Origin: Asterias rubens
Taxonomy: Eukaryota; Echinodermata; Asteroidea; Forcipulatida; Asteriidae
Direction: 5' to 3'
Assembly (NCBI RefSeq): GCF_902459465.1
Contig: NC_047066.1
Coordinates: 18,727,047 to 18,791,046 of the forward strand
Length of the DNA: 64,000 bases
The stretch's first letter is position 1. Each line of letters opens with the position of its first letter. The translations under genes were made by a program, and so were the position numbers. The notes beneath the pieces were generated by a model, which worked only from the letters and a program-made list of their open reading frames with translations, was not told the origin of the DNA and ran no database searches. Shown here piece by piece: positions 1 through 13,800 of the stretch.

Positions 1-378
1 TTAATATCAAAATGTGATGAAGTGGAGTTTGGTTTTTGATCCAGCTAATCTTTAATGTCATATTTTGTGGCGACAAATCACGTCTTTTAGCGATGTGTCA
101 TACTACGATGATTGTTTCTGTAGATTGGATTGCCATAAACCTCAAAATGTGGCATTTAGAAAAGATACTTCAATGTAAATTATTGTAATTTTGTTTTAAA
201 AGTTCAGAGGTCATTTTAAGTGTGGACAGATTAGCCGTTGTAACTATTGTATTTGAACTAAGATTAACACCAATAGCAGGAACTAGACTTGTTGCTTATA
301 ATTTGGTATGTGCATTACAAAATATGCACCATTGCACAGCGCGAGTTCACAAAGGGTTAAGACTAATCTCAAGTGCAC

Positions 379-722
379 TTAAAAGCAGTGGTAATTACAA
401 TTGGTAATTACTCAAAATAATTGTTAGCAGAAAAACTTACTTGTTAATGATCAATGGAGAGCTGTTGATAGTATAAAATATTGTGAGAAACGGCTCCCTC
501 TGAAGTAACGATCAGAATTAGATTTTGAGGTCCCGAAATCAAGCATCTGTAATCACACATCTTTGTGTGACAAGGGTGTTTTTTCTTCCATTATTACCTC
601 GCAACTTCGACGACCAATTCAGTTCAAATTTTCACAGGTTTGTTATTTTGTGCATATGTTGAGATACCACAAGTGAGAAGACTGGTCTTTGACAATTACC
701 AAAGGTGTCCAGTGTCTTTAAA
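379..722 (+). mobile_element. TIR element family A, copy 1
   Basis: About 345 bp, ends resemble the family consensus TTAAAGGCAGTGGACACTAT at one side and its inverted form at the other; contains family landmarks such as GAGAAACGGCTCCCTCTGAAG. Confidence 0.8.
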
Positions 723-1420
723 TCTGAATCGCTAAGCTAAGTGTGATATCACAATACAAGTTACTATGGTGATATTGACAACTCAACTTAAGATAAATCT
801 TAACCCTATGTGAAATTGTGCCAAGGTCAAAATGCAGTTCAATATCAGGGTATACAATTTAAATCTTTTTTTCATCCTTAAAATTCACAGAAGAAAATTT
901 AATCAGAAAGAGTTAATAACACCTTTCAACCTTGGAGTCCAGTCCTAATAAATTGAGCCTAACTGACAACTTTTCGAATCCTACTCGGCAAAAAAACAAC
1001 AACATACAAATCAAGGTTTGATGAAAGGCGGTCCTTTATGTGTTCAGAAGAAACTTCAAATACTCCGCTTTTCCAAATGAAATCATTTGACTGAGCTTAT
1101 TGTCATAGTTGAATATGAAATAATATAGTCTGGTTTTAATCAATGGGAACGTAAACCTCATATCTAGTACTAAAACATAGGCTGTAGAGCAAAGATGTCG
1201 GCCGCGTGATTGCAGGTCCCTTCGATCGATCCTAGCAGAGTGATGAGTAAAAACTCCGCCACACCTTCCTTTTCCCCCTCGCGGGTAAAATCTGCCATGA
1301 CCAGCATTATCACACTTCCTCTTAGCCGTGCTCAGAGTTTAATCTCCCGATCATGGCGTCCTAAGCATCACTCCTGAGTCGGCCAAGCGCATCGCTGACT
1401 ATATTAACCCGCCAGGCAGC

Positions 1421-2335
1421 GGGGAATTTTCGTCTTCAGACCGAGACGCCTTTACAAAGTTATCCGGGGATCCATCTCGGGTCAATATCCGCGTAATAGG
1501 GACAGGGGTCGATTTCACAAAGAGTTAGGACTCGTCTTATCTCGAGTTAGGACGAGTAACTCGTCCTAACTTAGGATTAATCTTAAGGTCTGCATGCTAC
1601 AGTGCAGGGTTGGGACTCGTCTCATGTCCTAAGATTAGTCTTAAAGTTAGGAAGAGTTTTGTGAAATCGACGGCAGGTCGTATACGACCGGAATTACTCC
1701 GTATGGAGAGAAGCAATTGTGGAAAAGTTTTGTCAAACAATATACGGACAGCATTTTTCACAAGAATTTTCGTCGTCAGACCGTGACACCTTTACAAAGT
1801 TATCCGGGGATCCATCTCGGGTCAATATCCGCGTAATAGGGACATGTCGTATACGACCGGAAATACTCCTGTTTGGAGAGAAGCAATTATGGGAAAGTGT
1901 TGTCAAACAACAAACGTTTTACACAAGCAGGCATTGAATAACCACGTAATAAGGAAACGTATTAATAAGGGAATATTGCGTATTGAGATCATCAATACGC
2001 AGCATCATCCCATACCATTGGAAGACATTCATACTCCTGTATGAAGAGAAGCAATTATGGGATTTGTATGAGTCCACGTAGACATTGTCAAGCAAAAAAA
2101 CGGACCTGCGTTTACACAAACAGGCATTGAATATCCGCGTAATAAAGACAAGTTCCCCGATCCTATATGACCGAAAATATTGCGTAGAAATCGGACGCAA
2201 CATTATCCTATATCATTGAAAGACATTCAATACTCCTGTATGAAGAGAAGCAATTATGGGAAAGTGAAGTCCACACGTAGAAATTGGTAGGCAACTTACG
2301 AGAGGCGTTTAACACAAACAGGCATTGAATGTGTT
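1421..2335 (+). repeat. Degenerate tandem repeat, unit about 170-200 bp
   Basis: The block TCCGGGGATCCATCTCGGGT recurs (1461 and 1802); GAGAAGCAATTRTGG recurs near 1705, 1877, 2046 and 2247; the ACACAAGCAGGCATTGAATA segment recurs near 1922, 2116 and 2310. About four diverged units; the first is split by a family G insertion. Short ORFs here are spurious. Confidence 0.75.
1504..1674 (+). mobile_element. TIR element family G, copy 1
   Basis: Palindromic: GTCGATTTCACAAAGAGTTA at the left and the inverse (GTTTTGTGAAATCGAC) at the right. The neighbouring tandem unit at about 1844 lacks it, giving an empty site. Confidence 0.8.
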
Positions 2336-2339
2336 TGAT

Positions 2340-3348
2340 ATGACCATGCTTTGTTTATTATGTTAAATTTGGAAAATACCGGACCCGCTTCAAGAAATAA
2401 AAGTTACCGTGAACTTGAGGTAAAGCTTTCACAAAGATGCGAAGATATTACTGCAAAGATCTGATCAAAATTATGTAATATGTTTTAACACCGAATGTAT
2501 TCCTGTATTGAAATTGAAAAACAAAACGATAAAGACTTGTACAAAAACCTCATTATTTCACTTATAAACTCTAATCTGTAATAGATAGAACTTTTGTTTC
2601 AGGGTAACGCTGTTCTAAATATTGTTAAAACCCTCATAAAGTCCAATGCAAATGCCATTAAGTTCCTTCATGGAAATCAAAGAACTATAGAACTCAGCCT
2701 ACGTCATTATAGCACAGTCTCCTCGTTTTCAATACCACGTTGATAATCAAATTAACCTTTTTATACCACAGGTCAGCAATACCTTTAATAACAAAACTGC
2801 CCTTTTCTTATTTCTTTCAGCGGTCCCATCATTCTCAACAAGGAATACCTAAACTATGAACACTTCACTCAAGTGGAGACTACGTAATTTGAGCGTCCCC
2901 TCAATCAAGTCATTAAACGTCAACAGCCGTCAACTGGTAGTGAGGTTATCCCAACGTTGAACAGTGTCAACTACGCATAGAACCGTAGCGTAATAGGCAC
3001 CACGTGCTTGCTGCTCAGGTCAGTGTTCGGTTGACTGTCGTTAACGCCAATTTGTCCATGGTACATTGGATGCTGTGTCATCTGTGAACCTTTGGAATGT
3101 GCCAATTAAGACGTGAAGCCAAGCCACTGTTATCGTTATCACTGTAAAATAGTGATGCCAAGTTGACGGAGTTACTCATCTAACAATACTGTATATCTTG
3201 ATAAATCAACTGGACATACACATTATCAGTGACCATTTATCAACTTTTATCCAAACACAATTTGTCCTCAAATTCAGACAATCCATAAAAAAAACGATCG
3301 CCCATGTTCTTCAAATCTTAACTTTTGGGACCATTGCGACCACCAGCC
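2340..3348. other. Region upstream of NOS
   Basis: AT-rich, no repeat family recognised and no ORF of interest. Any promoter or non-coding 5' exon of NOS should lie here or further upstream, but I see no clear TATA or initiator to call. Confidence 0.4.
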
Positions 3349-4803
3349 ATGGATAACGAACCCAACACGTTCACCGTGCGCCTTTTCAAAAGACCGCCAC
3401 ACGGACTTGGATTCTTAGTGCGCAAGCGCAAAACCAACCCTCCAGTCATTATATCTGACCTGATACCAGATGGAGTCGCGGACCAATCAGGTCTGATCCA
3501 AGTAGGGGATATACTCTTAGGTGTGAACGGGGTACAGCTAACCGATGTGCCCTATTCGACGGCTTTGGAGGTGTTGAGGAGTGTACCGATGGATTCCCCT
3601 ACCGTGTTGGTCATGCGAGGGCCCGACGGGTACAGGACACGCCTTGAGAGTATATTGACCCCGGATGGATCAGTTAAAGTAGTCCGTGTGACTGAGGAGC
3701 CTAACACCGATTCACTACCACGGGATAAAGGGGTGGGGAAGAAGCACAAGGGTCAGAGGGATGTTGGGAATAGCCCCCCACCGGTGGGGAACTCGGTGCC
3801 GTGTTGGCAACAGCGCAGCACCACACCCACCTACGATGGGAATGCTTATAATAGTCAAGGGTCTAATTATGGATCAGCGCGTGGGAGAGCTACTGAGGGT
3901 TCCTATCGCTATGCTAGCCCCATACGCAGCAGCAGCACCAGCAGGACCAGGAGGGACTCAAGCCGCTCCCCTGCCCGTGCCAGCTTGCCCGGTAGCCCCG
4001 TCCGGGGTTACCCGGGCCCATACCGTGACCCATCAGCCTGCTGCTGCACCCCTGCCCGGCACCAGCACTCCAACACCGCGCCCGATTTCCAAAACGTCTT
4101 AGCGTGGAACGGCACTTTCCCACGGGATGTATACCAGTTCCGAGTCGGCATCGAAGACCTTTACAATTTCGACAGCAGCCCCCGACCGTCTGTCGACTTC
4201 GATTACGAGAGCGATCGAGTCCAGTCAAAGAACTGTGTTGTCCCGCACCTGGATGGCTCACGGGAGAAGCTCATGAGTGAATCGGTGGGCACACAATGGC
4301 CGGAACGCGTCATTTTTGTGCAAGGCTCGTCGCCTCCGTCAGAGACTATAACACCGTCACCCGTGAATGGGGTTGACCTCTGTGTGAAAGTCACTGAAAC
4401 TGAGCCACGACTACATATAGGGAGGCACAACAACGCCACTCAGATCACTACAGTGGCAACTAGCCCCGAGCCAACAACCATGTCCACCACTATGTCCACC
4501 AGCGTGAAGCTCACTCAAAATGGCCACACCAACCTATCAACGGACATATGCCCAGTACCTAAAGACACCTACAAGGGGGATCTTATATCTGCAGAAGTCA
4601 ACAACAATTCCATGAAGCCGGTTAAGGTTCAGACCGCTGAGATTGAAGTGCAGACTGAACTTGCTGGACCGCAAGTCAACAGCCATCAGTCGTCGGGTAA
4701 TCATTCATCGAGCAATGGAGCGGGAAAACCAAAGTTTGTCCGCCTGAAGAATCTTCTGGATGGGAAGCAAACGACGGACACTCTCCACCAGAAAGCCAAA
4801 ATT
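3349..4803 (+). CDS. NOS: NOS exon 1: PDZ domain and N-terminal linker
   Basis: Codes for residues 1-485, phase 0 at donor gtaagt. PDZ core has the GLGF ligand loop and the [12 protein letters not shown] and GDILLGVNG stretches typical of nNOS PDZ domains, which tether nNOS to membrane scaffolds. The rest is low-complexity, rich in Ser, Pro, Thr and Arg ([14 protein letters not shown]). Near residues 312-316 (SVGTQ) and 430-437 (AEIEVQTE) are short segments resembling dynein-light-chain ligands, the second aligning with where nNOS binds DYNLL1 (inference). The exon ends with [18 protein letters not shown], matching the segment just before the nNOS oxygenase domain, so no exon seems missing before exon 2. 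An upstream in-frame TTG at 3325 is not a credible start. Confidence 0.95.
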
Positions 4804-7800
4804 GTAAGTATAGTTTTTAATGAAAAGTTTAAAAGGCAGTGGACACTATTGGTAATTACTCAAATTAATTATTTGCATAAAACCTCACTTGGTGTTACGA
4901 GTAATGGGGAGAGGTTGATAGTATAAAGCAATGTGAAATACGGCTCCCTCTGAAGTGAATTAGTTTTCGAGAAAGAAGTAATTTTACATGAATTTGATTT
5001 CGATACCTCAGATTTAGAATTTGAGTTCTCGAAATCAAGCATCTTAAAGCACACAACTTCGTGTGACAAGATTCTTTCCTAGTTATCTTGCAACTCCGAC
5101 GACCAATCGAGCTCAAATTTTTACAGGTTTGTTATTTTATGCATATTATGTTGAAATACACCAAGTGGGAAGACTGGTCTTTGACAATTGCCAACAGTGT
5201 CCAATGTCTTTAAAAACCACAAAGAAAACTGACGTGGTAAATTTTAAGACAAATTTGGGTTTAGCAGAAAAAAAAATAGCTGAGCGGGATTTGAACCAAT
5301 GACCTCCGCTTAAAATTAAAATTGAAGTCTTATAATAGCGCACGTATGTTATATCTACCGAACAAGGTACTCACGGCTCTTAGTGTTGTACAGAAAGATT
5401 GGTTATTTTAATAACTTAAAAGTTATTTTAATAACTTAAAAGTTATTAATTATGAGATCCAATTATGTAGCACCTTATAAGGATTTACAGGGTGCTGTGG
5501 CGCATACAGCAGCCACAGCCAGGGAGCACCGGGGCGAACCCCCTTTTCGATAAGTGCACTGGGTTATTTTACATGCGTTACGCAACACATTGGACCAACG
5601 GCTTTACGTCCCATCCGAAGGACAAAGCAATAGTAAAGTGTCTTTCTTAAGGACACGAGTGTCACGGCTGGGGATTCGAACCCACACTCTGCTTTTTCCT
5701 TTTAACGGTTTTAACTGAAGGTACACGTTTAGTAATTATTCAAAACAAATATTAACTTAAAAACTGACTTGGTAACGGCATTGGAGAGCTGTTGATAGTA
5801 TAAAACATTGTGGGAAACGACTCCCTCTAAAGTAACGTTATTTTGGAGAAAGAGGTCAATATTTCTCACTAAAATAATAAAAGACTTCTAGCAAATTCGT
5901 ACGACAATAGTGTTTTTCTTTCATCATTTTCTCGCAACTTTGATGACCAATTGAGCCCAAATGTTCACAGGCTTGATATTTTATGATTATGATGGGATAC
6001 ACCAAGTGAGAACACTGGTCTTTGATAATTACCAAACGTGTACAGTGCCTTTAACCAAAGTTAAAAGGAGTCCAAATCAAAGTCTACCAAAGCTTAATAA
6101 AAAAACCTGTTGAAATTTCCACCCAAAGAATTATGAACACAATGTTCTTAACATGTTTCTGCCGACATTCTTGTTCAAACACAGTTGTTAAAACACAACA
6201 ATATTATTTGCAAAACACGCCATATAAATAATGATATGTGTTTTCTTTGCAAAGGCTTGTTGTGCCGTTCAAATCGTCCTTTGATTTGCCACAGCGAAAA
6301 CAAAAATGTTATTAATGGATATTGTAGTAACTCACAGACAAACATTTGTTCGCAACAATTGTGAACAATATCAACAGCAAGTCAGATTTCAGCATTGAAA
6401 ATTTTTATTTTTATGGAAATCTCAGAACCCCCTCGAGGATTAGAATATTTTACTCCTGTAATTTTGCAATTTCTAGAAACTCTTAATTTGTCTTTTATCC
6501 AATGCTCGCCATTTCTTGACATTTTAACCGTGCGGGAAAAAATATTCTTTGTGGACAAAAGAACTGTTATCCTTGAGGTTTTTGGTGGCATTTTGATGAC
6601 ATTTGAGGTTTTTGCAAAGCGAATCTCAAAAACCTACTCGGCGTCAACACTTTCAGTTTGAAGTCAATTTTAAACATTGAGGTGTCGCTAAAAACTATCC
6701 TTACTCGTAAAGAGCTAAATATACATCAATATAATTTGTTTGTTATCGGTCGTTTTCCTGTGTGAAATTGTCAACAACTTATGTGTGGAGTCTTTTGTCA
6801 AGTGAAAGGGTCAGGTACAAGTTTGGTAATGACTCTGAAAATTATGACAATAACGTACTTACTTTTTACTTTATACTATAAAAAAATCACTTTCCATCCC
6901 TCAAAATTAAAAACCGAGAAGCATTACTGACGGCAACATTTTCTCAGATTGTGTGTTTCGAGATTATGCTTCCTGTGTGGACAATACCGCTCCAAACTGT
7001 TGGCAATATGTAACAAATAATACCATCTTTTAAAAATTACTTTTTCACAGGTTCGTTTTTGTATGGTTACATATCTACGACTATAATTGAAACAAGCAGT
7101 GGGTTCCATTTATCAAATGTATACAATCCGAATTAATGTTGGTTTTTACCCAAACATACACCGATGTGTAATAGCACTGTATACTCAATACTTCCCCGAG
7201 TCCTGTGAAAAAAATATCACAGGCATGTTACTCGGTTGGGATCCAAACCCACGACCCTTGCAATTCTAGAAGGTCGTGGGTTCGAATCCCACCCGAGTAA
7301 TATGCCTGTGATATTTTTTTCACAGGACTCGGGAAAGTACTGAGTATACAGTGCATACACATCGGTGTATGGGTAAAAAACAAAATTAATATTCTTTATC
7401 CCCGATGCAAATTTAACACCTCTTGTATACCATCCTTCAAGTTGTCACAAAAAAACCTCTCTTTCTCCAAATTATGTTAAAGAGCTAAATATATATGAAT
7501 ATTGGGCCTATATAAACGGTCACTTCCTGTCTTTAAAAGGATGCTAAAAAGCCAACCACGACGACTCCATGAAAACCTATTTAGATTCGAAACCCGAGAA
7601 AGTCGACATAACCGAAATCCGATTCAAGGGGCTGCAATCCTGTGGTCTTTTAGAATCAACACCGTTACCCAATCGGTTTGTATATGAAAGGTGATGAAGC
7701 ACAGTTGACGCTTTTAACGGCACTGGATTGTCAAAGACCAGTATTCTCACTTGGTGTATCCCAACTTATACATAACCTGTGAAAAATTGGTCTCACTTGG

Positions 7801-10800
7801 TCATCGAATTTGCAAGAAAATAAGGAAGTAGAAAACACTCTTGTTGCTTCTGTGTGTGCGTTCAGATGCATAATAAAAGGCTTCAGCTGAAGTGATTTAT
7901 TATTTGAGTTCGAAATAACCTCTTTTTAAAAAACTACGTTACTTCAGAGAGAGCCGTTTCTCACAATATTGTATACTATCAAACAGCTCAACCAAGTAAA
8001 TTTTTAAGCAAAACATTATTTTGAGTATTTACCAGTAGTGTCCACTGCCTTTAAACCGGTTTCTTTAGGCAAGGTATTATCATTCTAATGCCTGTTGAAT
8101 GTAGACGATAATATCAACCGTTTCATTGATATTTCGAGAGGTTTACGTGAGAAATAAGAAACTGTTTGAAGCTTTCTTTAAGAATGACTTCCGGGTTTCT
8201 TTTGTATAGTGGCATCATGTTTCAAAGTGTAATAAGTCCTCTGTATTTTTTGTTTTCTAAAAGGAACGCTTGGATTTATGTCAGGCAACAACAAAGAATT
8301 CGTTTTATGTTTCATTAAGGGCTTAGAATCAATTCAAATTTGGTTATTAAATAGAATTATATATAAACTTTTGTAATTTCTTTTTCAAAACGATGGTTAT
8401 TTTAAGGTTTTAAAATCACTGGACTTGACAAAAATTGGGATTTTCTTGTTTACAAAAGTTTCAGTCCTAGGGTCCAATACTTAAAGGGAACATTATGCTT
8501 TAGTTTTTTCACTTTTCGATTGTAATAACAGTATATAAATTGGTCCCATGTGTTGTGTAACGCATGTAAAAGAACCCAGTGCACTTATCGAAAAGAGAAA
8601 GGGTTCACCCCGGTGTTCCTGGCTGTGGCTGCTTGATGCGCCGTAGCACCTTGCAAACCCTTGTAAGGTGCTACATAATTGGGTCTCAGACTTCATCACT
8701 GCAATAACCTATCTTTCTGAAAGTTTGTATATACTCGGCGCCTTGAGTACCTTGTTTGGTAGATACGTGCGCTATATAAGACTTTGATATTATATTATTA
8801 TATTATATATAAAACTAACCTGTCAGAATTTAATTTCAAAATGTTGTAGTTTTGTATAGATATTGCCGAATGTCCGGAGCAGTTTTGTCCACACAGGAAG
8901 AATAATCTGCAATTGAAATACATCATCTGAGAGATGCGATTCTGACAAAAGTGCTTCTCAGACTATTGATTTTTTTGACATATCTTTTTAATTTCTAGCG
9001 ACAATTCAATTATTCTCAAAAATTGCTGTATACTATCGAAGACTATACTGTACCTCTAATAAAGTACGTTTTAATTGCCAATAATTTAAAGAGTGATTAC
9101 CAAACACATACATTCCCTTCAAAACGTTGTGAAGATATGAAAGACTTGCTCAAACAAATTTGGTTAAGGAGATGTTTGAGAAACCTAGTTTCATATCAAA
9201 GTGATATGGGGTTAGAGGAATAAAGAACGGAAATAAATTAAATTTCTCTGCAAAGACATGGGTTTCTCAACAATCTTCTAAAGATACATTCAAGTTTCTA
9301 TGTAAGTGGAAACTTTGAACCGTCTCTTTCCACAACTTCCACACCACTTTAGAAATCTTAAATATTTACATCGACTCGAATGTCACGAAACGTCTCGCTG
9401 CCAACGGCACCACCGCGAAACACACTCCCCGAAAAGTCACTGTTTGCCTTGGCGCTGTAATTTCAGCCAAGTAGCTCGTAGGACTATACAGGGTTATGTT
9501 TGATCGACCCCCGGGGTCAACACGCTCGTACCTTCCTCGTACCCAGGGTGTACTCGTTCACCGCCCCCTGGCCACCTTCAAACTACTGACTTCACGGTTG
9601 GCCTACATCATGGTGGCTTTTGGCGCCAAAAAGTCCTGTTGAAAAGTTGTCTGCGTCAGACGAATTCCAGCGCTTGTGTTTTTATCTTCTGTTATGATTA
9701 AAAAGAAATGACTTGGACTCGTCAATAGGAGCAAAAACTCATCAGTATTCAATGAAATTAATGAACCATGAATGAGGTCCCCACACTCCTGTACACCAAA
9801 GTTTAAATGAGCAAATAGTACGTATAATTACCACAAAGTTTCGTCAAAATTATTCACTTTTTATGGGAATTAATTAAACAAGGACTGCACACTCGTAAAT
9901 TGTTAGAACGGTCGTAAATGCACGTCTTGAAGTGTTTGAGGTAACCTAAAGAAATCACCCAATAGACTTTGATAGATTTACCCAAATAGACTTAAACTAA
10001 CTATATGTATTCTTCCCGTTGAAATCATTGTTATTTATGAAATTTGTGTTAGGCCTATTCTTACTTTAGTTTACCTAGCAATGGAGAACAGTTCATTGAC
10101 AACTAATGGGGATACCCTGGTTAAACAAGACGAAACATATAAATAAAATAAATAGCAAAGCCAACACTTAAACACAAACTTCTCCATCAAAATGTCTTTG
10201 GTTATACAATTTGAACACCTTAAAAATGCATCTCTGTCAAGCAAGCACTGTGACAAATCTATACATTTTGTTTTAAATTTTTAACTGATTCTATCAAACC
10301 CATGAATCTTTATTGCGGGTCCGAAATGACCGTCAGCGACCCCTAAGCCTCGTTACAATGCGGCTTGAAATGACCAAGAAAAATATCATTTTTATCACTA
10401 TGTTTTTTACAATTAACGAATATTAAAAAAAAAAAGATAACCCTGCATCCCTATTTCTGACAAGAATTACTTTTAAAGTTTCGTTCTCGGATACCAATCG
10501 TAGTACTTTCTAATCCCATACAATGTTTCTAGAATTAATGAAGTACTGAATAACCCAAAAGACCTGAACAAGTCTTGCGAGCACTCGAGTGTGCTGGGTT
10601 TTTTTTTTCTTCTTCTTTTTTCTTTAACAAATTAAAGCACTTAACGAAGGAAAAGAATCAGACATCAAAGTTTCGTTTTCATCTAGTACTTTCTGATCCC
10701 ATCTGAAAATAATAAAGTATTAAATAACCAAATAAACTTGGACAAGTCCTTGATTGTGCTATTTTGTTTCTTTAACAAATTAACGCACTTAAAGGCAGTG

Positions 10801-13800
10801 GTCACTGTTGGTAATTACTCAAAATAATTATTGGCATACAACCTTTCTTGGTGACGAGTAATGGGGAGATGTTGATGGTATAAAACATTGTGAGAAACGG
10901 CTCCCTCTGAAGTGCCATAGTTTTCGAGAAAGAAGTAATTTCCACGAATTTGATTTCGAGACCTCATATTTAGAACTTGAGGTCTCGAAATCAAGCATCT
11001 GAAAGCACACAACTTCGTGTGACAAGGCTTATTTTCTCGCAACTTCGATGACCGATTGAGCTCAAATTTTCACAGGTTTGTTATTTTATGCATATGTTGA
11101 GATACACCAACTGTGAAGGCTAGTCTTTGACATTTAACAATAGTGTCCAGTGTCTTTAACGTGAAAGACAATGTTCCCAAAAAGGTTGGATACGCATGAG
11201 ACTTGTTTCGTCTATTCAGAACTCTTACGGGTAACCTGCTACCCCCCCCCCCCCCCCCCGCGAAGAGAAGACGAAACCTGTGCAATCAATCTCACATTAG
11301 ACGGTTTCTATTTGCCCCCATCCGGCCCCATCGGCGAGTACTGACGCAAACTGTTTTATTTTCCCCCTTACCCGGTCGCCTAAACTGAAACCTTAGTTCA
11401 ATGAAAGCCGCTTCAGTTCTGTCAACGGGGAAACCTGAGTGCTCTTTGGCTTTTCTGACGAGATCATTTTCCCCTTATTTCAGTGACGATCTAGCCATGA
11501 ATCGGTTATACTGTTGTTTTATCTTGGCAACTGAAAATAAATTATTATAAAACTATTAAAATGAGTATTAATTTTGGTTTTTACCCATACAACGATGTGT
11601 GTTAGCACTGTGTACTCAGTACTTTCCCGAGTCCTGCGAAAAAATATCACAGGCATATTACTCGGGTGGGATGCCTGTGATATTTTGTTCACATGACTCG
11701 GGAAAGTACTGAGTATAACAGACATCGGTGTGTGGGTAAAACCAAAATTAATATTCTTTACCCCGATGCAAATTTAAACATCTATAATTATAAATATATT
11801 ATCGAAGTTCTGAATATTATCTGTTTTGGGTTATTTTTGTCTGTAAAAAAAAAATGAATTGCTTAATCATAGGTGTTGTTCTTGAGTTTCGCTTGAGAAA
11901 CAAGGAGTTGTTTATGTTATTCCATAGCTGGTAATTTTTTTATAATTTGGTTTTTATCCTTACACCGATGTGTGTCACGCACATGATGAATGCTTTCCCA
12001 AGTTCTGTGGACCAAAATAGCTATAACAGTAAACAGCAGTCAGATGTTCTAAGGGTAGTTCGTATTTGAAAACTCTTCAATTACAAAACCTTTACGGATT
12101 TGATGATAGATAAATTTTAAGGTTTTTATTACCAAAAGTATACCTTCCCATTAAAGACACTGGACACTTTTGGTAATGTCAAAGACCAGTCTTTTCACTT
12201 GGTGTATCTCAACATATGCATAAAACAACAAACCTGTGAAAATTTGAAAGAAAAAACACCCTTGTCACACGAAGATGTGTGCTTTTAGATGCTTGATTTC
12301 GAGACCTCAAAATCTAATTCTGGGGTCTCGAAATCAAATTCGTGGAAAATTACTTCTTTCCCGAAAACTACGTCACTTCCAGAGGGAGCCGTTTCTCACA
12401 TTGATTATACTATCAACAGCTCCCCATTACTCGTTACCAAGTAAGTTTTTATGCTAATAATTATTTTAAGTAATTACCAATAGTGTCCTCTGCCTTTAAA
12501 GGGTCTTTGTACTTTTTCCTAACAAAAAACACAATGTCCACAGATTTACATTAAACTTACACAGTTTGAAGCTAATGATAGTAGAAAGCTTCCCTTGAAA
12601 TTTTACTTACTAAAGTGCTATAGTTTTTGAGAAATGAGTAAAAGTAATAATTTTCGTCTCAGATTTAGCATGTAAAAACGCATTAACCAGTTATGCTATG
12701 GTTTTGGTATAATATCATAACTTTGAAAAAGTACCCGAATCCTTTAAAGAGTTAATTGTGTGCAGGCTCTAGAATCGAAAGATGTTTTTCTCATACTTGT
12801 TTAGTATACAGCAGCTAAAGCTTTTTATAAATGATGTAATGTTGTGACCACCCCTTGTTTCGTTTTGCAGCCGTTACAATGTTCAGAAAGTCGGTGTATG
12901 GGATCCATCATGTTTCCTCCAAGAAAGGCAGGACCCCGCCCCAAGGAGATTGTCTTAGAACAGGCCACGGATTTCATCAACCAGTACTACACCCACATAA
13001 AGAGGTACACAAAAAACCACGCCCCTTTAAAGGGAAGGTACACGTTTGGTAATTGTCAAAGACCAGTCCTCTCACTTGGTGAAGCCCCAACATAAGCATA
13101 AAACCTGTGAAAATTTGAGCTAAATTGTCATCGAAGTTGCGAGAAAATGATGAGAGAAAAAACACCCTTGTTGGACGAATTTGTGTGCTTTCAGATACGA
13201 CTAAAAGACTTTCATTATTTTTTTGTGAGAAATTAGCTCTTTCTCAAACTCTATGCTACTTCAGAGGGAGCCGTTTCTCACAATGTTTAATACTATCAAC
13301 AGCTCTCCAATGCTCGTTACCAAGTCAGTTTTTAAGTAAATATTTGTTTTGAGTAATTACCAAACGTGTACCCTTCCCTTTAACAATACCCATTGATTCA
13401 TTATTTATTTATTCATTTTGGCTTTTTTTGTAATCATTACAATACAATTTACAGAAGACTTAGAAAAACATTCAGGGCAAGTATTACGAAAAAGAGGAGT
13501 TTGTAGAAATGCACATAAGCAGCAAAGAGCTTGACAAAAAGCGAACCAAATCATTATCTAAAAGAGCAATCCTCGTATCCCCTTTTATCTACAAACCATC
13601 CCCAGGTTACAATCTTCCCTTTAGTCTGCCACAACCTAATTTAGACCTCATTACGAAAAAGAAAAATGAAACTTAAGAATGACAAGTGCCTGAGCCCTCT
13701 GTATGCCATCTTTCTTACACCACGCCCACTGCTTGTAGGAAGGTAGAAACACTTCTTAGGAACTCAAAGTTTTCAAAATACAGAATAATTATGAACTTGT

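Noticed and set aside
3325..3348. Upstream extension of NOS by nine residues from TTG
   Set aside because: TTG is not a credible animal start here; ATG at 3349 has a good context and matches family N termini.
3761..4261. ORFs of 113 and 115 codons overlapping NOS exon 1
   Set aside because: Shadows of the long GC-rich NOS coding exon in other frames.
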